This document shows positions 41,227 to 50,000 of a DNA stretch of 64,000 bases, piece after piece (positions within the stretch are counted from its first letter, which is position 1; every line of letters begins with the position of its first letter). This stretch comes from Massilia timonae CCUG 45783 (lineage in GTDB: Bacteria > Pseudomonadota > Gammaproteobacteria > Burkholderiales > Burkholderiaceae_D). The stretch spans positions 882,871 through 946,870 of the forward strand of contig NZ_JH992924.1 of assembly GCF_000315425.1 (NCBI RefSeq). The letters run 5' to 3'. The notes beneath the pieces were generated by a model. It did not search any database. It saw only the letters and a program-made list of their open reading frames with translations, and was not told the origin of the DNA. The position numbers and the translations under genes are program-made.

Positions 41227-43419
41227 TCATGCCATCCTGGGCAGCTTCGGCAGCAGCTTGTCGAGCGTGATCGGATACTCCCGCACGCGGATGCCGGTGG
41301 CGTTGTAGACCGCGTTCGCAACGGCTGCCGGCGTCCCGCAGATACCGAGTTCGCCCACACCTTTCGCTTTCAACGGCCCCACCGTGGGATCGACCTCGTC
41401 CAGGAAGATCACTTCCTGCTCCGGGATGTCGGCATGCACCGGCACTTCGTAGCCGGCCAGGTCGTGGTTGACGAAGAAGCCGACCTGCTTGTCGACCACC
41501 AGGTCTTCCATCAGCGCCGCGCCGACGCCCATCGTCATGCCGCCAATGATCTGGCTGCGCGCAGCGAGCGGATTGATGATGCGGCCGGCGGCGCACACGG
41601 CCAGCATGCGGCGCACCCGGATTTCTCCGGTGCCCGCATGCACGCCCACCTCGACGAAGTGGGCCGCGAACGTCTGCTGGGCATACTGCTTGCCGAGTTC
41701 CCCGATTTCCATCACGTCTTCGGCCTGCAACTCTCCCGCATCGACGGCGTCTGCCAGCGGCCTGCTCGTGCCGCCGGCCCGTACGCGGCCGCCGCTGAAC
41801 TCGATGTCGGTAGTGCCCAGTCCCAACCGCTCTGCAACCAGGCCGCGCAGCTTGACGCAGGCCGCGTACACGCCGGCCGTGCACGAGGCCGCGCCAAACT
41901 GGCCGGCGGAGCCCGCGCCTTCCGGGTACGCCGAGTCGCCCAGCAGCACCGTTACCTTGTCGATCCCGACACCCATCATTTCGGCCGCCGTTTGTGCAAT
42001 GATCGTGTAGCTGCCGGTGCCGATGTCGGTCATGTCCGTCTCTACCGTGATCCGGCCCTGGCGGTCCAGTCGCACGCTAGCCGCCGACTTCATGGCGCGC
42101 CCGCCGCGGATGCCCGCGGCCATGCCGATCCCGATGAGCCAGTGGCCCTCGCGCCGGGCGCCCGGCCTGGCGTTGCGCCGGTCCCAGCCGAATCGATCTG
42201 CTCCCGTCTGCATGCACCGCACCAGCTGGCGCGTCGAGAACGGCCTGGCGGGCACCTCGGGGTCGACCTGGGTGTCGTTGAGGATGCGGAAGGTGACCGG
42301 GTCCAGGCCCAGCTTCTCGGCCATCTCGTCCATCGCGACTTCGAGCGCCATCAGGCCTGGCGTTTCGCCTGGCGCGCGCATCGCATTGCCCTCGGCCAGG
42401 TCGAGATGGGACACGCGCAGCCGCGTGATGCGGTCGGCGCTCGCGTACAGCAGGCGGGTCGGCAGCGTCGCCCGTTCGGGCAGCGAGCCGAGATTGCCGG
42501 ACCAGCTTTCGTGGCCGATCGCGGTCAGCTTGCCGTCGCGCCCCGCGCCGAGCCGGATGCGTTGGATGGTGGCGGGGCGGTGGGAGGTGTTGTTGAACAT
42601 CAGGTGGCGCTGCAGGGTGACCTTGACCGGCCGTCCCACCAGCCGCGCGGCAACGGCGGCCAGCACGGCGTCGGCCAGGACCGAGGCCTTGCCGCCGAAA
42701 CCACCGCCGATGTAGGGAGACACGATGCGGATGTTCTCGCGCGGGATGCCGAGCGTGCGCGACAGGTCTCGCATGCCCCAGCTCACCAGCTGGATCGCAT
42801 TCCAGAGCGTCAGTTTGTCCCCCTTCCAGGACGCGATTGCCGCATGCGGCTCCATCATCGCGTGCGAATGGTCGGGCGTCGTGTAGTGCTGGTCGAGCGT
42901 GACCGGGGCGCTGGCGAAGGCGGAATCGAAATCGCCTGCCGCCGTGTCCATGCCCGGCTCGGGCGGCAGCGGTGTGCTTTTCTCTTGCGCCAGGCTGAAT
43001 TTGCCGTCGGTCCGTGCGTACCGCACGCGCACCAGCTGGGCCGCCGCGCGCGCCTGTTCGAAGGTTTCGGCGACCACGATCGCCACCGCCTGGTGGTAGT
43101 GCTGCACCTCGGGGCCGGCCAGGACCCGCGCCACGTAGAACTGGCCGACGCCGAGCTTGCCGGCGTTGTCCGCCGTGACGATGCCGAGCACGCCCGGCGC
43201 GGACTTCGCCTGGGCCAGGTCGATCGCCACGATGCGTCCCTTGGCGATGCCGGTGCCGACGATGTAGCCATGGGCCGCATCCGGCACGGCGGCATGGTGT
43301 TCATAGGTGTAGGTCGCGGTTCCGGTGGTCTTGAGGCGTCCCTCGATGCGCGCGGTCGGCTTGCCGACCACGTTCAAGCGGTCGATCGGGTTGCGGGTGG
43401 CGGGAGTCAGGAATTTCAT
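41227..43419 (-). CDS. paoC: Periplasmic aldehyde oxidoreductase, molybdenum-binding subunit
   Basis: 730 residues, close to the 732 of E. coli PaoC. Xanthine-oxidase family large subunit with molybdopterin-binding segments SPYIGGGFGGKA and DIGTGSYTIIAQ, GSAGQFGAAS, and the catalytic Glu in KGVGELGICGTPAAVANA near the C terminus. It oxidises aldehydes to acids. It has no own signal peptide; the trimer is exported with the Tat signal of PaoA. The ATG overlaps the paoB stop (ATGA). No paoD-type cofactor-insertion gene is seen nearby. Confidence 0.93.
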   Translation of the reverse strand: MKFLTPATRNPIDRLNVVGKPTARIEGRLKTTGTATYTYEHHAAVPDAAHGYIVGTGIAKGRIVAIDLAQAKSAPGVLGIVTADNAGKLGVGQFYVARVLAGPEVQHYHQAVAIVVAETFEQARAAAQLVRVRYARTDGKFSLAQEKSTPLPPEPGMDTAAGDFDSAFASAPVTLDQHYTTPDHSHAMMEPHAAIASWKGDKLTLWNAIQLVSWGMRDLSRTLGIPRENIRIVSPYIGGGFGGKASVLADAVLAAVAARLVGRPVKVTLQRHLMFNNTSHRPATIQRIRLGAGRDGKLTAIGHESWSGNLGSLPERATLPTRLLYASADRITRLRVSHLDLAEGNAMRAPGETPGLMALEVAMDEMAEKLGLDPVTFRILNDTQVDPEVPARPFSTRQLVRCMQTGADRFGWDRRNARPGARREGHWLIGIGMAAGIRGGRAMKSAASVRLDRQGRITVETDMTDIGTGSYTIIAQTAAEMMGVGIDKVTVLLGDSAYPEGAGSAGQFGAASCTAGVYAACVKLRGLVAERLGLGTTDIEFSGGRVRAGGTSRPLADAVDAGELQAEDVMEIGELGKQYAQQTFAAHFVEVGVHAGTGEIRVRRMLAVCAAGRIINPLAARSQIIGGMTMGVGAALMEDLVVDKQVGFFVNHDLAGYEVPVHADIPEQEVIFLDEVDPTVGPLKAKGVGELGICGTPAAVANAVYNATGIRVREYPITLDKLLPKLPRMA

Positions 43420-44375
43420 CGTGGGCTGGTCCTCGCGTCGGTCAATATGGTGGCCAGCGTGCGCTCGACCAGTTGCAGCTTGAAGGCGTTCTGTTCCGTG
43501 GTGGCCGCATCGGCCAGCAAGCGGGCGGTCAGCGCCGCGGCGCCGCGCGGCATCTCGGCCTCTGCCGCCTCGATCCGCCACGGCATGTGGGCGACGCCGC
43601 CCACGGCGACGCGCCCGCTGCCGTCGGGCTGGACGATGGCGGCGACCGACACCAGCGCGAAGGCGTAGGACGCGCGGTCGCGCACCTTGTGGTAAGTGTG
43701 CATGCCGCCTGCGGGACGGGGCAGCGTCACGGCCGTGATCAGTTCGTCCGGCGCGAGGTTGGTGTCCCGTTGAGGCGTCATGCCGGGGAGACGGTAGAAA
43801 TCCGCGATCGGAATGGTGCGCGTGGCACCGTCCGGGCGTACCGTCTCCACCGCCGCATCGAGCACGCGCATGGCCACCGCCATGTCGCTCGGATGGGTGG
43901 CGATGCATGCCTGGCTGGCGCCGACGATGGCGTGGGGACGATTGAAGCCGCGCAGGGCGCCGCAGCCGCTGCCGGGCTGGCGCTTGTTGCACTGCTGGGC
44001 GGTATCGTAGAAGTAGGGACAGCGGGTGCGCTGCAGCAGGTTGCCGGCGGTGGTCGCCTTGTTGCGCAACTGGCCCGAGGCGCCTGCCAGCAGCGCGCGC
44101 GACAGCACCGCGTAGTCGCGCCGCACCCGCGGCTCGCTGGCCAGGGCGGTGTTGCGCACCAGCGCGCCGATGCGCAAGCCGCCATCGGCAGCGGACTCGA
44201 TCCGGTCCAGTCCGATGTGGTTGACGTCGATGAGGTGTTGCGGCGTCTCGATCTGCAGTTTCATCAGGTCGAGCAGGTTGGTGCCGCCGGCGATGAAACG
44301 GGCGCCGGGCGTGCGCCGCATGGCCTGCGCCGCCTCTGCCGGACTGTGGACGCGTTCATAGGTGAATGACTTCAT
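43416..44375 (-). CDS. paoB: Periplasmic aldehyde oxidoreductase, FAD-binding subunit
   Basis: 319 residues. CO-dehydrogenase/xanthine-dehydrogenase type FAD domain with FIAGGTNLLDLMK near residue 30 and ATTAGNLLQRTRCPYFYD near 110. The cysteines in RTRCPYFYDTAQQCNKRQPGSGC correspond to the extra [4Fe-4S] cluster typical of PaoB and 4-hydroxybenzoyl-CoA reductase. It carries electrons from the Mo site to the acceptor. Its ends overlap paoA and paoC by 4 bases each. Confidence 0.94.
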   Translation of the reverse strand: MKSFTYERVHSPAEAAQAMRRTPGARFIAGGTNLLDLMKLQIETPQHLIDVNHIGLDRIESAADGGLRIGALVRNTALASEPRVRRDYAVLSRALLAGASGQLRNKATTAGNLLQRTRCPYFYDTAQQCNKRQPGSGCGALRGFNRPHAIVGASQACIATHPSDMAVAMRVLDAAVETVRPDGATRTIPIADFYRLPGMTPQRDTNLAPDELITAVTLPRPAGGMHTYHKVRDRASYAFALVSVAAIVQPDGSGRVAVGGVAHMPWRIEAAEAEMPRGAAALTARLLADAATTEQNAFKLQLVERTLATILTDARTSPR

Positions 44376-45001
44376 GCGGCGTCTCCCGCGACCTCGGTCA
44401 TCGCATCGATGATGTTGGGATAGGCGCCGCAGCGGCAGATATTGCCGCTCATGCGTTCGCGCAGCTCGGCCTTCGACAGCAGCGGCCGCGCGTTCAGGTC
44501 GGCGCTGGCGTGGCTCGGGATGCCGGCCGCGATTTCAGACAGCACCGCCACCGCCGAACAGATCTGGCCGGGGGTGCAGTAGCCGCACTGGTAGCCGTCG
44601 TGCTTGATGAAGGCGGCCTGCATCGGGTGCAGCTTCGAAGGGGTGCCGAGTCCTTCGACCGTGGTGATGCGGTCGCCATCGTGCATGACGGCCAGGCTCA
44701 GGCACGAATTGATGCGCTCGCCGTTGACCAGCACGGTGCAGGCGCCGCACTGGCCCTGGTCGCAGCCTTTCTTGGTGCCGGTGAGATGCAGGTGTTCACG
44801 CAGCGCATCGAGCAGGGTGGTGCGGGTGTCGAGTTGGAGGCGGAGTGGCTTGCCGTTGACCTCGAAGCTGACGGCCGATGGAGGCGCACCGGAAGGCGCT
44901 TGCGCGGCTTCGGCCAGCGGCGCCGCCAGCGCGGCGGTGGCGCCGGCGCTGGCGGCCATGAAGGCGCGGCGAGTGAATGACGGGTTGTCGTTGCTGTTCA
45001 T
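44372..45001 (-). CDS. paoA: Periplasmic aldehyde oxidoreductase, [2Fe-2S] subunit with Tat signal
   Basis: 209 residues. A twin-arginine leader (FTRRAFMAASAGATAALAAPLAEA) is followed by a plant-type ferredoxin domain (GCDQGQCGACTVLVNG) and a helical [2Fe-2S] domain (CGYCTPGQIC and NICRCGAYPNI). It supplies two clusters and the export signal for the PaoABC complex. It heads the paoABC-flavodoxin unit, 36 bases after the aldo-keto reductase gene, so all may be one transcript. Confidence 0.94.
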   Translation of the reverse strand: MNSNDNPSFTRRAFMAASAGATAALAAPLAEAAQAPSGAPPSAVSFEVNGKPLRLQLDTRTTLLDALREHLHLTGTKKGCDQGQCGACTVLVNGERINSCLSLAVMHDGDRITTVEGLGTPSKLHPMQAAFIKHDGYQCGYCTPGQICSAVAVLSEIAAGIPSHASADLNARPLLSKAELRERMSGNICRCGAYPNIIDAMTEVAGDAA

Positions 45002-45037
45002 TGTCTGTCCTCGTGTTCGTTGGCGACCATGCGTCGA

Positions 45038-46195
45038 TCAAGACCTGGCGGGCGCCTCGACGTCCGAATAGACCTGCACCGCATCCGGCAGCCTGGCGCC
45101 GCGCACCTGGATCTCCCTGACGGCGCGATCGAGTTCGGCCAGTTCGGCGCTCGTGAAGCGCACGGCGTCGGCGCCCAGGTTCTCGACCATATGCGCCATT
45201 TGGGTGGTGCCGGGGATGGGCACGATCCACGGCTGCTGCGCCATCAGCCATGCCAGCGCCAGCTGGGCCGGCGTCGCGCCCTTGCGCTGAGCCCAGTGCC
45301 CGAGCAGGTCGAGCAGGGCCAGGTTGTGGGACAGGTTGCTGGGGGCGAACCTGGACTCGATGCGGCGAATGTCGCCCTCGGCAAAACGGGTGTTGGCATC
45401 GATGGCGCCGGTGAGAAAGCCCACGCCCAGCGGGCTCCATGGAACGAAACCGATGCCCAGTTCGCGGCAGGTCGGGATCACATTCTGCTCGGGTCCGCGC
45501 CACAGCATCGAATACTCGCTCTGCACGGCGCTGACGGGCAGCGCGGCATGCGCGCGGCGCAGGGTCTGCAAGCCCATTTCCGACAGTCCCCAGTGCAGCA
45601 CCTTCCCCTGTTTCATCAAATCCTGCACCGCGCCGGCCACGTCCTCGATCGGCACCTGCGGATCGACGCGGTGCTGGTATAGCAGGTCGATGCGGTCGGT
45701 GCGCAGGCGTTTGAGCATGCCCTCGACTGCCTGCCTGATATGCGCGGGCCGGCTGTTCAGGCCGGGCAGGCGCTTGCCGGTCTCGAGGTCGATATTCCAT
45801 CCGAACTTGGTCGCGATGACGATCTCGTTTCGAAACGGCGCCACGCCTTCGCCGAGGATGCGCTCGACTTCATGCGGCCCATAGGCTTCGGCGGCGTCGT
45901 AGAAAGTCAGGCCGCGCTCGTGGGCGGCGCGGATGATGTTCAGCATCTCCGGACGGCTGGGAACCGTGGTCTGGTAGGTGCGGCTCATGTTCTGCACCCC
46001 CAGGCCGATGCTGGACACTTCCAGCGTACCCAGCTTGCGGCGCATGCCGGCCGCGGCGCGCGCCGGTGCGCCGCTGCTGGCGCCTGCCTGGGCCAGGGCA
46101 TCGCCCGCGAGCGGCGCCGCGGCCAGGCTGCCCGCCGCCAGCAGGAAATTCCGGCGGCCTGGAGCCGATGCGTGCTTCGTGGTGTGTGTCGACAT
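45038..46195 (-). CDS. Aldo-keto reductase with a twin-arginine signal
   Basis: 385 residues. A leader GRRNFLLAAGSLAAAPLAGDALAQ looks like a Tat signal. The mature part is an AKR TIM barrel with catalytic Asp-Tyr in FYDAAEAYGPHEVE, Lys in IATKFGW and His in LLYQHRVDPQVPIE, followed by the NADP-binding loop IPGTTQMAHMVENLGA. Export of a nicotinamide-dependent enzyme is odd because free NADPH is scarce in the periplasm. The gene sits with paoABC and two further oxidoreductase-type genes, all on the minus strand, divergent from a LysR regulator. Confidence 0.88.
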   Translation of the reverse strand: MSTHTTKHASAPGRRNFLLAAGSLAAAPLAGDALAQAGASSGAPARAAAGMRRKLGTLEVSSIGLGVQNMSRTYQTTVPSRPEMLNIIRAAHERGLTFYDAAEAYGPHEVERILGEGVAPFRNEIVIATKFGWNIDLETGKRLPGLNSRPAHIRQAVEGMLKRLRTDRIDLLYQHRVDPQVPIEDVAGAVQDLMKQGKVLHWGLSEMGLQTLRRAHAALPVSAVQSEYSMLWRGPEQNVIPTCRELGIGFVPWSPLGVGFLTGAIDANTRFAEGDIRRIESRFAPSNLSHNLALLDLLGHWAQRKGATPAQLALAWLMAQQPWIVPIPGTTQMAHMVENLGADAVRFTSAELAELDRAVREIQVRGARLPDAVQVYSDVEAPARS

Positions 46196-46242
46196 ATCCA
46201 ACCTTTCATCGGGATTGCTGTAGAAGGACTTGAGCAGGGCAA

Positions 46243-47055
46243 TCATTGCGCGCCCGTGGGCTTGGCAAACACCTCCCTGGCGACGGCGATTGCCGTGACC
46301 GCGTTCGGCCATCCGGCATAGAACGCCAGGTGCGTGATGGATTCCACCAGTTCGGTTTCGGTGACGCCGTTCTCGCGTGCGATGCGCAAGTGCGAGCGCA
46401 GTTGATCGGGGCGGTTCATGGCGACCAACGCGCTGACGGTGGCCAGGCTGCGGTCGCGTTTCGACAGCCCGGGCCGTTCCCAGACGTCGGCGTAGAGCAC
46501 CCTGTCGGTGAGATCGGCCAGTTTCGGCGCGATGTCCCCATACATGCGTTGTGCCGGCGTGGCTAACGGGCCGGGGGCGCTTGCGTCGGGAGCGGCGTCG
46601 CCGACTTTTTCCATCCATACCGTCGATGTGCCGTCCAGCGATTCCGTGATCGCCACATGGCGCATCGCCTGGGTCGGGCTCGCACCATGCCAGTGCTTCA
46701 CGCCGGCGGGAATCCAGATGACGTCGCCCGGCCGGATTTCCTCGACCGGACCCTGCCATTGCTGCACCCGTCCGGCGCCTTCGGTGACGATCAGCGTCTG
46801 CCCCAGTGGATGCACGTGCCATGCGGTGCGCGCGCCCGGCGCGAAGGAGACCACGCCACCGCTCGAACGGCCGGGCGCCGGGGCACGGAACGCGGAATCG
46901 ACGCGGACCGCGCCCGTGAAGTTCTGCTCCGGCCCCGCGACGGCCGGCCGCGAGCCGTTGCGAATGATCGTCACGTCCGGCGATGGGTTCTCGGCGGCGC
47001 TCGCGACGCCGATGCAGAAGAGGAGGGCGCACGGCGCCAGCAGTCGCTCGATCAT
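46243..47055 (-). CDS. Exported cupin plus carboxymuconolactone-decarboxylase-like protein
   Basis: 270 residues with a signal peptide (cut near ASAAE). The first half is a cupin (WHVHPLGQTLIVTEGAGRVQQWQGPVEEIRPGDVIWIPAGVKHWHG, metal-binding His/Glu), the second half a CMD/AhpD-like domain (DRSLATVSALVAMNRPDQLRSHLRIARENGVTETELVESITHLAFYAGWPNAVTA). The Cys-x-x-Cys pair of AhpD is absent. This fusion is common beside aldo-keto reductases in proteobacteria, but its reaction is not established. It lies 3 bases after the stop of the upstream aldo-keto reductase. Confidence 0.85.
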   Translation of the reverse strand: MIERLLAPCALLFCIGVASAAENPSPDVTIIRNGSRPAVAGPEQNFTGAVRVDSAFRAPAPGRSSGGVVSFAPGARTAWHVHPLGQTLIVTEGAGRVQQWQGPVEEIRPGDVIWIPAGVKHWHGASPTQAMRHVAITESLDGTSTVWMEKVGDAAPDASAPGPLATPAQRMYGDIAPKLADLTDRVLYADVWERPGLSKRDRSLATVSALVAMNRPDQLRSHLRIARENGVTETELVESITHLAFYAGWPNAVTAIAVAREVFAKPTGAQ

Positions 47056-47058
47056 CGC

Positions 47059-47910
47059 CTAGATCCCGAGCCGGCGTTCGCTCATCCACTTCACGATCGC
47101 CGGGTCGCGATGCGAGAAGAAGCTGCTGGCGCCGGTTTCCAGCGCCGCGATGGCGGCCATGTCGTCGCCGTCCAGCGCGAAATCGAACACGTCCAGGTTT
47201 TCCCGCATCCGCTCGCGGCGCACGGTCTTGGCCAGTGACGCGATATTGCGCTGGACAAGCCAGCGCAGCACGACCTGGCCGATGGACTTGCCGTGCCTGG
47301 CCGCGATCTCCGCCAGGTCCGGGTGCTCGAACAAGCCGTTCCTGCCTTCCGCAAACGGCGCCCAGGCCTGGGCCTGTATGCCGTTCTCGGCCATGAAGGC
47401 GGCGCTCTCTTCCTGCTGATGGAAGGGATGCACCTCGATCTGGTTCAGCGCCGGCTTGATCTCGTTGAAGGCGATGATGTCCATCAGGCGGTCGGGCTGG
47501 AAGTTGCTCACGCCAATGGCGCGCAGTTTGCCGGCGCGCTGCGCTTCCTCCATCGCGCGCCAGGCACCGTGGACGTCGCCGAATGGCTGGTGGATCAGGT
47601 ACAGGTCGAGGTAGTCCAGGCGCAAGCGTTGCAGGGATTGGTCGATGGCCTCGCGGGTACGTTCGTAGCCCGCGTGCTGAACCCACAGTTTGCTGGTGAC
47701 GAACAGCTCGTCGCGGGCGACGCCGCCATTCCTGATGCCGTTGCCGACCGCGGCTTCGTTCAGGTACGACGCCGCGGTGTCGATCAGGCGGTAGCCGGAC
47801 GCGATCGCGTCGATGACCGCGCGTTCGCATTCCGCCGGGTCGGGAATCTGGAAAACGCCGAAGCCGAGGATGGGCATTCTGAGCCCGTTATTGAGTGTCA
47901 CATGGTCCAT
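47059..47910 (-). CDS. Aldo-keto reductase (2,5-diketo-D-gluconate reductase type)
   Basis: 283 residues, AKR5-like. Family motifs are LGFGVFQIPDPAECERAVIDAIASGYRLIDTAASYLNEAAVGNGI with catalytic Asp and Tyr, FVTSKLWVQHAG with the Lys, and YLIHQPFGDVHGAWRAM with the His. It reduces carbonyls with NADPH in the cytoplasm. AAGGA precedes the ATG at 47910. It is the first gene of the minus-strand group, divergent from the LysR gene 166 bases away, which probably controls it. Confidence 0.92.
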   Translation of the reverse strand: MDHVTLNNGLRMPILGFGVFQIPDPAECERAVIDAIASGYRLIDTAASYLNEAAVGNGIRNGGVARDELFVTSKLWVQHAGYERTREAIDQSLQRLRLDYLDLYLIHQPFGDVHGAWRAMEEAQRAGKLRAIGVSNFQPDRLMDIIAFNEIKPALNQIEVHPFHQQEESAAFMAENGIQAQAWAPFAEGRNGLFEHPDLAEIAARHGKSIGQVVLRWLVQRNIASLAKTVRRERMRENLDVFDFALDGDDMAAIAALETGASSFFSHRDPAIVKWMSERRLGI

Positions 47911-47972
47911 GGTCGAATCCTTGTCAGTAAGCTGCAATCTGCCGGTGTACTGTACCGGGCACGATTGCCCCT

Positions 47973-48063
47973 TGATTAGCCGCTTAATTGTGCATGGCGT
48001 TATTAGCTCAACTTATCAATGTCTTTTGGGCATCTCGCTATAATCGACGTGTCCTTATTAGCT
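47973..48063. promoter_or_regulatory. Repeated TTATTAGC motif in a divergent promoter region
   Basis: TGATTAGC at 47973-47980 and TTATTAGC at 48001-48008 and 48056-48063, all in the same orientation, with TATAAT at 48040-48045 reading toward the LysR gene. The region is clearly richer in A/T than its flanks. The repeats are candidate LysR binding sites. Confidence 0.4.
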
Positions 48064-48076
48064 TCCCTTATGAGTA

Positions 48077-48988
48077 ATGCGAGAGAATCTGAATGACCTG
48101 ACGGCCTTCGTCATGGTGGCGCGCGAAGGCAGCTTTACGCGCGCAGCGGCGCAACTGCGGGTCTCGCAATCGGCGCTGAGCCAGACCATCCGCGCGCTGG
48201 AAGAGCGACTGGGTGTGCGCCTGCTGACCCGGACGACGCGGCGGGTCGCGCCGACCGACGCTGGCGAGCGCCTGCTGGCATCGGTCGGCCCGCGACTCGA
48301 CGGCATCGCGGACGATCTCGCCGCCTTGAGCGAGCTGCGCGACAAGCCTGCGGGCAATGTCAGGATCACTGCATCCGAGCACGCGGCAAGCTGGATTCTG
48401 CTGCCGCGGCTGGCAACGCTCCTGCCGAACTACCCTGACATCAAGGTGGAGATCAATACCGACTACCGCATGATCGATATCGTCGAGCAGCGCTTCGATG
48501 CCGGCGTGCGCCTGGGAGAGCATTTGCAGAAGGATATGATCGCGGTGCCTGTCGGCCCCGAAGTGCGGATGGCGGTGGTGGGGTCTCCGGCCTATTTCGC
48601 CACCCGCCCCCGGCCCGTGAAGCCACAGGATTTGACGAGCCACGACTGCATCAACGTGCGTCTGCCCACGCATGGCGGGCTGCTGCCGTGGGATTTCAAG
48701 CAAGGTACGCGCGAGCTGGTCGTTCGGGTGGAAGGGCAGATGACCCTGAATGGTTTCCCGCAGGTGGTCGACGCGGCGCTGGCCGGGATGGGGCTGGCGT
48801 TCGTGCTGGAAGACGTGGTGCAGCGCCAGCTCGCGACGGGCGCTCTGCAGCGGGTGCTGGAAGACTGGTGCGAGCTTTTCCCCGGTTACCACCTTTATTA
48901 TCCAAGCCGGCGGCAGGCCTCGCCCGCCTTCGCATTGGTGCTCGATGCCTTGCGTTACCGCAGCGAGCCTGGTGCGTTCGATGGGTGA
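48077..48988 (+). CDS. LysR-type regulator divergent from aldo-keto reductase/pao genes
   Basis: 303 residues. The helix-turn-helix is LTAFVMVAREGSFTRAAAQLRVSQSALSQTIRALEERLGVRLLTRTTRRVAPTDAGERL, followed by an effector-binding domain of the CrgA-like subgroup (GNVRITASEHAASWILLPRLATLLPNYPDIKVEI). In that subgroup the regulator often controls a divergent oxidoreductase gene, consistent with the aldo-keto reductase across the intergenic region. The ATG at 48077 lacks a strong ribosome site; the start matches the family N terminus. Confidence 0.9.
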   Translation: MRENLNDLTAFVMVAREGSFTRAAAQLRVSQSALSQTIRALEERLGVRLLTRTTRRVAPTDAGERLLASVGPRLDGIADDLAALSELRDKPAGNVRITASEHAASWILLPRLATLLPNYPDIKVEINTDYRMIDIVEQRFDAGVRLGEHLQKDMIAVPVGPEVRMAVVGSPAYFATRPRPVKPQDLTSHDCINVRLPTHGGLLPWDFKQGTRELVVRVEGQMTLNGFPQVVDAALAGMGLAFVLEDVVQRQLATGALQRVLEDWCELFPGYHLYYPSRRQASPAFALVLDALRYRSEPGAFDG

Positions 48989-49021
48989 ATGACGACCTGC
49001 TCTTCCTATTCCAGGGAGTAG

Positions 49022-49219
49022 AAGTGGGCGCGGTTTGATGTCGCGCTGCCGGCGTTGTTCGGTGCGGGCCTGGTCAGTGAAATGACTTACCTGGCGCTGT
49101 CGAAGAAACCAGGACCGGAAGCGCAAACAGGCGATGGCGGCATTGCCGTTTTCGATTCCGCTGGCGGCAGCGACGGTTGCGGCGATGGTGGGGGCGGTGG
49201 CTGCGGCGGCGGCGACTAG
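49022..49219 (+). pseudogene. 3' remnant of a gene with a Gly/Cys-rich C terminus
   Basis: An open frame from just after a TAG at 49019 to a TAG at 49217-49219 reads like the end of a larger protein: a hydrophobic turn FDVALPALFGAGLVSEMTYLAL, then a linker and a DGCGDGGGGGCGGGD-type tail. Only one ATG (49082) exists, inside it, without a ribosome site. It probably marks a gene that lost its 5' part. The rest of the 48989-49306 gap holds only the sodB terminator. Confidence 0.45.
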
Positions 49220-49233
49220 CTTGGGGTTCCGGT

Positions 49234-49259
49234 AAAAACAAGGCCCGCGCGAGCGGGCC
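49234..49259 (-). terminator. Rho-independent terminator of sodB
   Basis: On the minus strand: stem GGCCCGC / GCGGGCC with a four-base loop, then TTG and five T residues (AAAAA at 49234-49238 on the plus strand). Confidence 0.88.
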
Positions 49260-49306
49260 CTGGTCGTCGACGCATCACGCCGTCGCCGGCGTGACCGTCA
49301 GCGCAT

Positions 49307-49885
49307 TCAGACGAAATTCTTGTTCACGAATTCCCAGTTCACGACATTCCAGAACGCTTCCAGGAACTTGGCGCGCGCATTGCGGTAGTCGATGTAGTAG
49401 GCGTGTTCCCAGACGTCGGCGGTCAGCAGCGGCACGTCGGCGGTGGTCAGCGGGGTGCCGGCGCCGGTGGTGTTGACGATGTCGACGCTGCCGTCGGCCT
49501 TTTGCACCAGCCAGGTCCAGCCCGAGCCGAAGTTGCCCAATGCCGACTTGTTGAACTCTTCCTTGAACTTGTCGAACGAACCCCACTTGGCGTTGATCGC
49601 GTCCAGCGCCTTGCCGGTCGGCGCGCCGCCGCCGTTCGGGCTCATGCAGTTCCAGAAGAAGGTGTGGTTCCAGACCTGGGCCGAGTTGTTGAACACGCCG
49701 CCGGTCGACTTCTTGATGATCTCTTCCAGGGACAGGTTCTCGAACTCGGTGCCCTTGATCATGTTGTTCAGGTTGGTGACATAGGTCTGGTGGTGCTTGC
49801 CGTGGTGGTATTCCAGGGTCTCGGCCGAGATGTGCGGTTGCAGGGCGTCCTTGGCATACGGCAGCGGCGGCAGGGTGTGTTCCAT
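49307..49885 (-). CDS. sodB: Iron superoxide dismutase
   Basis: 192 residues, standard length. It dismutates superoxide in the cytoplasm. Metal ligands are the His in LEYHHGKHHQTYV (27), the His in QVWNHTFFW (about 74) and the Asp/His pair in DVWEHAYYIDYRN. The Gln in NNSAQVWNHTFFWNCM and the GSGWTWL segment favour the iron rather than manganese type, although single-residue rules are not absolute. It has its own terminator and is separated from xseA by 115 bases. Confidence 0.94.
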   Translation of the reverse strand: MEHTLPPLPYAKDALQPHISAETLEYHHGKHHQTYVTNLNNMIKGTEFENLSLEEIIKKSTGGVFNNSAQVWNHTFFWNCMSPNGGGAPTGKALDAINAKWGSFDKFKEEFNKSALGNFGSGWTWLVQKADGSVDIVNTTGAGTPLTTADVPLLTADVWEHAYYIDYRNARAKFLEAFWNVVNWEFVNKNFV

Positions 49886-50000
49886 TGTGCGTTCCTTAGT
49901 GGTTGGGAAAGGTTGCTGTTCTTATAGCGCCGTTATTCTACGCAATATGGAGCAACGTTGCAGGCTTGCATTTTATGCAGTCCCGCCAACCGATCCCAAT

